Of a stretch of DNA of 5,958 bases, positions 1 to 4,961 are shown one piece after another. The position numbers and the translations under genes were made by a program. The notes beneath the pieces were generated by a model, which was not told the origin of the DNA, searched no databases, and saw nothing but the letters and a program-made list of their open reading frames with translations. Location: NCBI GenBank assembly GCA_021640185.1, contig JAJXDX010000144.1, forward strand, positions 1 to 5,958, in the 5' to 3' direction. Position 1 is the first letter of the stretch. Each line of letters starts with the position of its first letter. The stretch is from Oscillospiraceae bacterium. GTDB lineage: Bacteria; Bacillota; Clostridia; Oscillospirales; Acutalibacteraceae.

Positions 1-90
1 TTTGTGCATTTTATCTGGTGGACGATTTGCTCGCTTGCGCCGATTATTGCGGCATTTTTGCCGGTCTTCGTTTTCGGCGGGCTGACCTAA
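1..90 (+). CDS. C-terminal end of a probable membrane protein (partial)
   Basis: The plus strand is open from base 1 to a TAA at 88–90. It gives 29 residues that are almost entirely hydrophobic or aromatic (FVHFIWWTICSLAPIIAAFL, then PVFVFGGLT). This is what the last transmembrane segment of an integral membrane protein looks like, but the fragment is too short to assign a family. It faces the minus-strand operon, so the two units converge. Its third codon positions are less GC-rich than those of the other genes here. The opposite strand is also open across the same bases, but reads as a basic, Cys-containing and non-hydrophobic sequence, which is less convincing. The call rests on hydrophobicity alone. 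Confidence 0.45.
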   Translation, partial: FVHFIWWTICSLAPIIAAFLPVFVFGGLT

Positions 91-135
91 CGTCCCGCAC
101 GCGCCGAAATACGTCCGCGGATCGCATTTTCGCAG

Positions 136-170
136 CGCCCTGCATCGATCTGTCGGCGGGCACTGCCCGC
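136..170. repeat. 35-base hairpin-containing repeat, copy A (intergenic)
   Basis: This stretch matches 298–332 at 31 of 35 positions. It begins with the shared block GCCCTGCATCGAT and ends with a palindrome. The stem CGGCGGGC (154–161) pairs perfectly with GCCCGCCG (165–172) around an ACT loop. It lies in the gap between the plus-strand fragment ending at 90 and the dehydrogenase ending at 284. No T-run follows on either strand, so it does not look like an intrinsic terminator. It is either a small dispersed repeat of REP type or a duplicated gene end. Confidence 0.7.
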
Positions 171-216
171 CGCGTCCAAACACTTCCACATTGCAGCTGT
201 TGCGATCGACTTTGGC

Positions 217-231
217 GCGGATCTTATCCGC
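217..231. repeat. 15-base perfect hairpin, GCGGAT-CTT-ATCCGC
   Basis: The six-base arms (217–222 and 226–231) pair perfectly around a three-base loop. Its form, GCGG plus two bases, a three-base loop ending in T, and the complement, is the same as the hairpin cores at 156–170 and 318–332. It lacks the flanking TGCATCGAT block of those copies. There is no adjoining T-run. It may be a third, diverged member of the same element or a chance palindrome in GC-rich DNA. Confidence 0.4.
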
Positions 232-253
232 CTGTTCTAACGCCATGCTTTTA

Positions 254-275
254 CTAAGGCGCGTCTAAGGCGCGT
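254..275. repeat. Perfect 2 x 11-base tandem repeat
   Basis: The unit CTAAGGCGCGT occurs at 254–264 and is repeated exactly at 265–275. It lies just past the stop codon of the dehydrogenase at 284–286. A short GCGCG/CGCGC inverted repeat (270–274 with 280–284) overlaps its end. Slipped-strand duplication would explain it. No function is evident. Confidence 0.6.
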
Positions 276-283
276 CCAGCGCG

Positions 284-1273
284 CTAACGCTTTGCGCCGC
301 CCTGCATCGATTTGTCCGCGGACACTGTCCGCACGACGTTTACCGGCGTGCCGCGCAAAAACTGCCGCAGGTTATCGGTCACGATGCCCAACAGCCGCTG
401 CCGCGTCGTCAGCGGTGCCCACGCCACGTGCGGCGTGATCACGCAATTCGGCGCATGGAGCAGCGGACAGTCGGCCGCCATCGGCTCCGTTTCCAGCACG
501 TCCACCGCCGCGCCGGACAGCTGCCCGCTCTCCAGCGCGCGGCACAGCGCCGCCTCGTCCACGATCGGTCCGCGCGCGGTGTTGATCAGCAGCGCGCCGT
601 GCTTGCACAGCGCAAAGGCCGCATCGTCCAGCAGCCCGCGCGTCTGCGGCGTCAGCGGACAGTGCAGCGAGAGGATGTCCGCCTGCGCCAGCAACTGCTG
701 CAGGGAAACGAACGTCACGTCCGTATCCGTGCCGGGCGTGCGCGTGTGGACGAGCACCGTCAGCCCGAACGCCCGCGCGATGCGCGCCACGGCGCGCCCG
801 ATGTGGCCGTAACCGATCAGACCGATCGTTTTGCCGCACACCTCATCTGCGGCGAAAACGAAGGGCGAGAACGTCGTGCTGTTCACCCAACCGCCGTCGT
901 GGACGAAACGGTCATACTCCGCCACATGGCTGTAGCGATCCAAGATCAGCGCCCAGACGTGCTGCGCCACCGCCTCGGTGGAATAGCTGCCCGCGTTGCA
1001 CACCGTGATGCCCCGCGCAGCCGTATACGCCAGATCGACGTTGTCGTACCCGGTCGCGAACAGGCCGATGAACCGCACCCGTTCGGCCAGGCGCAGCGTG
1101 TCTGCGTTCATTTTCATTTTGTTGCAAAGGATCGCGTCCGCCCCGGCCAGCCGCTGCGGCAGCTCCTCCGGTGCGGTGTGCGGATACACGGTCAGTTCGC
1201 CCAGCTCGCGCAAACTGTCCAGCGGCAGATCGCCGCGGGTCACCGTGTCCGCGTCCGGTATCACGATATGCAT
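284..1273 (-). CDS. D-2-hydroxyacid dehydrogenase (glycerate dehydrogenase / hydroxypyruvate reductase-like)
   Basis: This is a cytosolic NAD(P)H-dependent oxidoreductase of 329 residues that interconverts a 2-keto acid and a D-2-hydroxy acid. The fold is readable: an N-terminal substrate domain with FATGYDNVD (72–80), then the nucleotide-binding domain with GYGHIG (154–159). The catalytic residues of the family are Arg234 in NTARG, Glu263 in ETEP and His282 in TPHVAW. The TPH-x-AW form with Trp285 is typical of glycerate dehydrogenase-like members, so hydroxypyruvate or glyoxylate is a likely substrate, though this is inference. The frame is open to an ATG at 1582, but that lies inside the upstream gene. 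The ATG at 1273 has GGAGG seven bases upstream and gives the expected MHIVIPD start. Relatives usually end near PVNVV. Here about 15 further residues (RTVSADKSMQGGAKR) follow, encoded by a repeat. It is the last gene of the unit. Confidence 0.93.
   Translation of the reverse strand: MHIVIPDADTVTRGDLPLDSLRELGELTVYPHTAPEELPQRLAGADAILCNKMKMNADTLRLAERVRFIGLFATGYDNVDLAYTAARGITVCNAGSYSTEAVAQHVWALILDRYSHVAEYDRFVHDGGWVNSTTFSPFVFAADEVCGKTIGLIGYGHIGRAVARIARAFGLTVLVHTRTPGTDTDVTFVSLQQLLAQADILSLHCPLTPQTRGLLDDAAFALCKHGALLINTARGPIVDEAALCRALESGQLSGAAVDVLETEPMAADCPLLHAPNCVITPHVAWAPLTTRQRLLGIVTDNLRQFLRGTPVNVVRTVSADKSMQGGAKR
298..332. repeat. 35-base hairpin-containing repeat, copy B (inside dehydrogenase 3' end)
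   Basis: This is the partner of 136–170. It shares GCCCTGCATCGAT, then TGTC, GCGG, CACTG and CCGC in the same order and spacing. Its core stem GCGGAC (318–323) pairs with GTCCGC (327–332) around ACT. Relative to the other copy, one stem pair has changed on both sides, from G160:C166 to A322:T328, so pairing is kept. On the minus strand it encodes the extra C-terminal residues of the dehydrogenase, downstream of the point where relatives usually stop. Confidence 0.7.
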
Positions 1274-1276
1274 GGT

Positions 1277-1286
1277 ATCCCCTCCC
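1277..1286 (-). promoter_or_regulatory. Ribosome binding site setting the dehydrogenase start
   Basis: Read on the minus strand this is GGGAGGGGAT, with GGAGG at 1285–1281 and seven bases to the ATG at 1273. It fits in the 14-base gap after the TGA of the upstream gene (1290–1288). It rules out the much longer open frame starting at 1582. Confidence 0.85.
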
Positions 1287-1287
1287 G

Positions 1288-1980
1288 TCACGGCTCGCGC
1301 CCGGTCAGATAGCCGATCGCCCGCTCGATCGAATCGCGCGAATTGCCCCAGTCCTCGTTGTTCCCGGCGTTGCGGTAGTCGTACATCTCGCAAAAATGGT
1401 GCACGTCCGCGCGCAGCTCGGTCAGATAGCCCTGCGCCAGCTTTGCGGCCGCCTTGGCGAAATCGGACTGGTCCTTCTTGCCGATCGCATCCCCGGCGGC
1501 ATCCAGCAATGCCGAAAAATGCGGCAGACACAGGCAGGGCTGCCGCTCGAACAAGGCGCGGAAATCGCGCTGCCCTTCCCACGTGCGGCAGACGGTGGCC
1601 AGCATCTTTTCCATCGCGCTGTCCACCTCGGCACAGACGAAGCAGCTTTCCCCCATGCGGCCGGCGGACTTGCCCTGCCGCTTGGCGGTGCGGCCGATCG
1701 GCAGCGGCCCGCCGAAGATCCGCTTGTCCACCTCGGCCAGATGGCTCTCCATCATCAGTGCGACGCTCAGGCGGTTGCGGCGGCGCAGCATCATGCGATA
1801 GTGATCGATGCAGAAGCCCTGCCGGTTCGTTTCGATCCGGATGTCCGGCTCCATCATCGCCGCCCCGGTGATGTATTCCACCGCACGGCTCTCCAGCTTG
1901 TCACGCAGGCGGCAGACCGGGCAGCCGTCGCCTTCCTCGAACACTTCGGTCACCGGGATATTCGTGATGTCGTAACGCAT
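1288..1980 (-). CDS. DUF6062 family protein with two CxxC…CxxH modules
   Basis: This is a 230-residue soluble protein with no signal peptide or membrane segment. I recognise it from memory as a DUF6062 protein of Clostridia; its function is unknown. The opening (MRYDITNIPVTEVFEEGDGC) and GFCIDH are characteristic. Two metal-site-like modules have nearly the same spacing: Cys20-x2-Cys23 with Cys57-x2-His60, and Cys113-x2-Cys116 with Cys151-x2-His154. Each pair is 33 or 34 residues apart, which suggests an internal duplication binding two Zn ions or similar; this is inferred. The middle (about 87–110) is basic and Gly-rich, like a linker. The end is polar, with HHFCEMYDYRN (from 193). The start has AAAGGAG eight bases upstream, 18 bases after the phosphodiesterase stop. 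A 14-base gap to the dehydrogenase suggests co-translation. Confidence 0.85.
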   Translation of the reverse strand: MRYDITNIPVTEVFEEGDGCPVCRLRDKLESRAVEYITGAAMMEPDIRIETNRQGFCIDHYRMMLRRRNRLSVALMMESHLAEVDKRIFGGPLPIGRTAKRQGKSAGRMGESCFVCAEVDSAMEKMLATVCRTWEGQRDFRALFERQPCLCLPHFSALLDAAGDAIGKKDQSDFAKAAAKLAQGYLTELRADVHHFCEMYDYRNAGNNEDWGNSRDSIERAIGYLTGREP

Positions 1981-1998
1981 GGGGGCAACTCCTTTCGT

Positions 1999-2766
1999 TT
2001 AGGCGCGGATCCGCTGCACGGCGGTCGTGCGCCCCGTGCGGTCGTCCAGCGTGAACAGCACGCCGTCCATGGCACATTCGCCCTCGGCGGCAGCAAAACG
2101 CACCGGCAGCTTCGTGCGCATCTTGCGCACGGCCAGCGCGGGATCGACCCCCAGGCACGACTGCACGGGGCCGGTCATCCCGACGTCGGTGATGTAGCCC
2201 GTCCCGCCGGGCAGGATCTGCTCATCCGCCGTGGCGACGTGCGTATGCGTGCCGAACAAGGCGGAGATGCGCCCGTCGGCATAAAAGCCCAGCCCGCGCT
2301 TTTCGGCCGTGGCCTCGGCATGGAAGTCGACGATGCAGAAGCGCGGATCGCCCGCCTCGGCCAGCAGGCGGTCGAGCGCGTCGAAGGGCGACTCCAGCGC
2401 CTCCATGTACACCGTCCCCAGCAGCGAGATCACCGTCACTTGGAACCGGCCGCGGTCGATCACGGTCATCCCGCGCCCCGGCGTGCCGTGCGGCATATTC
2501 GCCGGGCGCAGCAAAAACGGATCGTCCTCCAGCCGATCGAAGATCTCGTGCCGGCGGAAGGTGTGGTTGCCGCCGGTCACCACGTCCGCACCGGCAGCAT
2601 ACAGCGCCTCCACGGAGCCGGGCAGCATCCCGTTGCCGTCGGCGGAGTTCTCGCCGTTGACGATGCACACGTCCGCCGCCGTTTCGCGCTTGATGCGCGG
2701 CAGCACCCGCTGCAGATGGCGGCAGCCGATACCGGCGACCACGTCGCCGATGCACAGGACGTTCAT
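1999..2766 (-). CDS. ymdB: YmdB-type metallophosphoesterase (TIGR00282 family)
   Basis: This is a 255-residue cytosolic calcineurin-like phosphoesterase. In Bacillus subtilis YmdB is a 2',3'-cyclic nucleotide phosphodiesterase that affects biofilm versus motility decisions and RNA turnover; that role is carried over from the family. The full set of dinuclear metal ligands is visible: Asp8 in GDV, Glu39 and Asn40 in NGEN, Asn67 and His68 in GGNHTF, His149 in DFHAEAT, and His174 and His176 in GTHTHV. The DVGMTGP block (194–200) is also typical. Length matches the family, so it should be active. The start has GGGAG six bases upstream. It follows the YloV gene across a 74-base gap that contains a strong hairpin. 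In many Firmicutes ymdB lies near rny (RNase Y), which is not in this window. Confidence 0.94.
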   Translation of the reverse strand: MNVLCIGDVVAGIGCRHLQRVLPRIKRETAADVCIVNGENSADGNGMLPGSVEALYAAGADVVTGGNHTFRRHEIFDRLEDDPFLLRPANMPHGTPGRGMTVIDRGRFQVTVISLLGTVYMEALESPFDALDRLLAEAGDPRFCIVDFHAEATAEKRGLGFYADGRISALFGTHTHVATADEQILPGGTGYITDVGMTGPVQSCLGVDPALAVRKMRTKLPVRFAAAEGECAMDGVLFTLDDRTGRTTAVQRIRA

Positions 2767-2787
2767 GTTCTTCTCCCTTCGGACAGA

Positions 2788-2826
2788 GGGACCGGATAAA
2801 GGCGGCTCGCGTCCTTATCCGGTCCC
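2788..2826 (-). promoter_or_regulatory. Strong intercistronic hairpin between yloV-like gene and ymdB
   Basis: GGGACCGGATAA (2788–2799) pairs perfectly with TTATCCGGTCCC (2815–2826). Two more pairs are possible inside after a bulged A (2801–2802 with 2813–2814), leaving a 10-base loop. It fills the middle of the 74-base gap. In the direction of the genes (minus) the stem is followed by TCTGTCCGAAGGGAG and no U-run, so it is not a standard intrinsic terminator for the operon. On the plus strand a six-T run (2837–2842) lies about ten bases past the stem, so it could weakly stop antisense transcription. An RNA processing or 3'-end protecting structure is an alternative. Confidence 0.6.
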
Positions 2827-2840
2827 CCACCGTTCATTTT

Positions 2841-4508
2841 TTATTCGACGGAAACGATATAGTAATATACGGGCTGTCCGCCGTTGACCAGCGAAACGTC
2901 CACGTCCTCGCCCAGCTTCGTGCGCACGCTCTCGCACACGCGCTCGGCTTCCTCGACGGGAACGTCGCTGCCGTGGATGACGGTCACGAAATTGACCTCA
3001 CGTCCCGCGGCATGGCGGCCGGACACCAGCGTTTTGACCAGCTTCGGCAGCGCGTGCTCCAGCGAGGTGTCGACGAAGCTGAGCTTGCCGTTCTCCAGCG
3101 CCAGGATCTCGCCTTCCTTGATCTTGCGGCCTTCAAAATCGCTGTCGCGCGCGGCGAAGGTCACCGAACCGGTGGTCACGTTCTCGGCGGCGCGCTGCAT
3201 GGCGACCAGATTGTCCTCCACCCCGGCATCGGCATCGAAGGCTAGCATCGCGGCGATACCCTGCGGCACGCTGCGCGTCGGCAGCACGCAGACACGACGG
3301 TCGGCCAGCGGCACGGCCTGCTCGGCAGCCAAGATGATGTTTTTGTTGTTCGGCAGCACATACACGGTCTTGGCCGGTGTGGCCTCGATCGCCTGCAGGA
3401 TGTCGTCGGTCGACGGGTTCATCGTCTGCCCGCCGGACACGACCCGGTCACAGGACAGGTCGTCGCGGAACAACGCCCGCAGCCCGTCGCCCGCCGCCAC
3501 CGCGACGAAACCGAACTCGTTCTCCGGCTCGGCGCGCTGCGGGACCGGCTCGGCCGCGGCGGCGTTCTCTTCCTCCACCCAGCCCGCGTTCTCGTGCTGG
3601 ATGCGCATATTCTCCACCTTGACGGTTTCGAACTGCCCGAATTTCAGCGCTTCTTCCAGCGCCTTGCCCGGGTGGTTCGTATGCACGTGTACCTTGATGA
3701 TCTCGTCGTCATCCACCACGACCACGCAGTCGCCGATGCTCTCCAGATAGGCGCGCAGCGCCAGCGGATCGCGGTCGCACCCCTTGGCGCGGCCGACGAT
3801 GAACTCGGTGCAGTAGGTGAACTTGATGTCCTGCTCGAAGGAGGCGACGGCGTTCTTCTTTTGCACCGCCGCAGCGGCAGGCTCGCTGCCGCCGACGACC
3901 TCGCCGCCCTTGAACACGTCCAGCATCGCGCCCATGATGATGCACAGGCCCTTGCCGCCCGCGTCGACGACGCCCGCTTTTTTCAGCTGCGGCAGCAGAT
4001 CCGGCGTGCGGGCGAGCGACTGCTCCGCCTCGTCGCAGATCGCCTGCCACACGGCGATGGGATCATTCTCCTCCTGCGCCTTGGCCTTGCCGGCCGCGGC
4101 GGCTTCGCGCGCGACGGTCAGGATCGTGCCCTCCGTCGGCTTCATCACCGCTTTGTAGGCAGCCTCCATGCCGAGGGTCAGCGCCTCGGCTAAGTCGGCG
4201 CCGTCGGCCTCGGCCTTGCCCTTCAGCCCCTTGGAAAAGCCGCGGAACAGCAGCGACAGGATCACGCCGGAATTGCCGCGCGCGCCGCGCAGCAGCGCCG
4301 CACTGGCCACGTCGGCCACCTCGGTCGCCGTCGGCTCGCTCAGGCGGGCAAGCTCCCGCGCGGCGTTGCCGATGGTCATGGACATATTCGTGCCGGTGTC
4401 CCCATCGGGGACGGGGAAAACGTTCAGGGCGTCGACGTCCTGCTTGACGTTCTGCAATGCGTTGGACGCCGAGATCATCGCGTCGCGCAGCATAGATCCA
4501 TTGATCAC
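2841..4508 (-). CDS. DAK2 domain protein YloV / fatty acid kinase catalytic subunit FakA
   Basis: From the GTG start this is 555 residues, close to the roughly 550 of known YloV/FakA proteins. In Staphylococcus aureus FakA phosphorylates fatty acids held by FakB (DegV-like) proteins and feeds phospholipid synthesis in the cytosol. The N-terminal DhaL-like kinase domain has NVFPVPDGDTGTNM (29–42), whose aspartates 35 and 37 hold Mg-ADP, and RGARGNSGVI (74–83). The middle domain has Cys233 in FTYCTEF and His274 and His276 in VHVHTNHPG, at places matching, as I recall, the metal ligands of S. aureus FakA. The C-terminal part has GGQTMNPST (359–367) and LPNNKNI (385–391). A longer ATG start at 4529 would place AAAAGGAG inside the gene. 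The GTG at 4508 has that site nine bases upstream and gives the usual M-I-N-G start. It follows a YloU gene, the classic pairing. No FakB is in the window. Confidence 0.93.
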   Translation of the reverse strand: MINGSMLRDAMISASNALQNVKQDVDALNVFPVPDGDTGTNMSMTIGNAARELARLSEPTATEVADVASAALLRGARGNSGVILSLLFRGFSKGLKGKAEADGADLAEALTLGMEAAYKAVMKPTEGTILTVAREAAAAGKAKAQEENDPIAVWQAICDEAEQSLARTPDLLPQLKKAGVVDAGGKGLCIIMGAMLDVFKGGEVVGGSEPAAAAVQKKNAVASFEQDIKFTYCTEFIVGRAKGCDRDPLALRAYLESIGDCVVVVDDDEIIKVHVHTNHPGKALEEALKFGQFETVKVENMRIQHENAGWVEEENAAAAEPVPQRAEPENEFGFVAVAAGDGLRALFRDDLSCDRVVSGGQTMNPSTDDILQAIEATPAKTVYVLPNNKNIILAAEQAVPLADRRVCVLPTRSVPQGIAAMLAFDADAGVEDNLVAMQRAAENVTTGSVTFAARDSDFEGRKIKEGEILALENGKLSFVDTSLEHALPKLVKTLVSGRHAAGREVNFVTVIHGSDVPVEEAERVCESVRTKLGEDVDVSLVNGGQPVYYYIVSVE

Positions 4509-4517
4509 TTCATTGCA

Positions 4518-4525
4518 CTCCTTTT
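4518..4525 (-). promoter_or_regulatory. Ribosome binding site setting a GTG start for the YloV/FakA gene
   Basis: Read on the minus strand this is AAAAGGAG, with nine bases to the GTG at 4508. It lies inside the longer open frame that begins with ATG at 4529, for which no good site is seen. The family N-terminus (M-I-N-G-x-x-L/F-R/K-D) also favours the GTG. Confidence 0.75.
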
Positions 4526-4581
4526 GCATGGCGGGCGGATGATCGTGCTCACCGCTCTCCTATCGTTCCGGTGTCGACCGA

Positions 4582-4935
4582 TCATTCCGGCTTCATGCCG
4601 TCAACGAACACGTTCACCTTTTTCACCGTCAGTCCCGTCGCATCCTCCACGGTGTAGCGCACCTTGTGGACGATGCTTTTCGCGATCGCCGAGATGTTCA
4701 TCCCGTAGATCACGGTGATATGCAGATCGACGACCAGCCGGTCGCCCTCGCTGCGCACGTGCACGCCGTCGTCGGCATGGGCGCGGCGCGACAGCATGGA
4801 ACGCAGCCCCTGCCGCGGGCCGCTGCGGACCATCCCCGCCACGCCGTAGCAGGAGGTCACGGCATACCCGATCAGATAGCGGAAATACTCCTGCGAGATC
4901 TCGATCGTACCGTAACGGTTGTCAATGCAGATCAT
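4582..4935 (-). CDS. yloU: Asp23/Gls24 family envelope stress protein, YloU-type
   Basis: This is a 117-residue protein of the Asp23/Gls24 family. The family has roles at the membrane and in alkaline or cell-envelope stress; the exact job of YloU is not settled. Family marks are YGTIEISQEYFRYLIGYA near the N-terminus, CYGVAGM (about 28–34), a basic variable stretch (about 37–48), LVVDLHITVIYGMNI, and VKKVNVFVDGM at the end. There is no signal peptide or membrane segment. A frame extension to an ATG at 4971 overlaps the upstream solute-binding gene. The ATG at 4935 has AAGAAAGGTG eight bases upstream and begins where the family alignment should. The gene precedes a YloV/FakA gene by 73 bases, as in Bacillus (yloU–yloV), which supports the name. 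Upstream one usually finds rpmB; here there is a solute-binding protein instead. Confidence 0.92.
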   Translation of the reverse strand: MICIDNRYGTIEISQEYFRYLIGYAVTSCYGVAGMVRSGPRQGLRSMLSRRAHADDGVHVRSEGDRLVVDLHITVIYGMNISAIAKSIVHKVRYTVEDATGLTVKKVNVFVDGMKPE

Positions 4936-4943
4936 AGTCAACA

Positions 4944-4953
4944 CACCTTTCTT
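4944..4953 (-). promoter_or_regulatory. Ribosome binding site setting the YloU start
   Basis: Read on the minus strand this is AAGAAAGGTG, ending eight bases before the ATG at 4935. It lies in the 26-base gap after the TGA of the solute-binding protein (4964–4962). The alternative ATG at 4971 lies inside that upstream gene and has no comparable site. Confidence 0.75.
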
Positions 4954-4961
4954 CTCTTGTG

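Noticed and set aside
154..172. Hairpin as intrinsic terminator of the operon
   Set aside because: The stem is strong but no T-run follows it on either strand, and the three-base loop with no U-tract does not fit a standard terminator.
1..246. Minus-strand frame from an ATG at 246, open to the window edge, with several cysteines
   Set aside because: No ribosome binding site precedes the ATG, the frame runs through the repeat and opposite the hydrophobic plus-strand C-terminus, and the product is basic and unlike any family I know. It cannot be excluded, since its end lies outside the window.
18..257. 79-codon plus-strand frame in the left intergenic region
   Set aside because: It is out of frame with the hydrophobic C-terminus ending at 90, has no ribosome binding site, and passes through the palindromes.
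1274..1582. Longer start for the dehydrogenase at 1582
   Set aside because: The extension overlaps the DUF6062 coding region in another frame and reads as low-complexity Arg/Ala sequence, while the ATG at 1273 has a good ribosome binding site.
1171..2799. 542-codon open frame on the plus strand spanning three minus-strand genes
   Set aside because: It is antisense to the dehydrogenase, DUF6062 and YmdB genes, which show clear family motifs. The translation is Arg/His/Ala-rich low-complexity sequence, as expected when GC-rich codons are read backwards.
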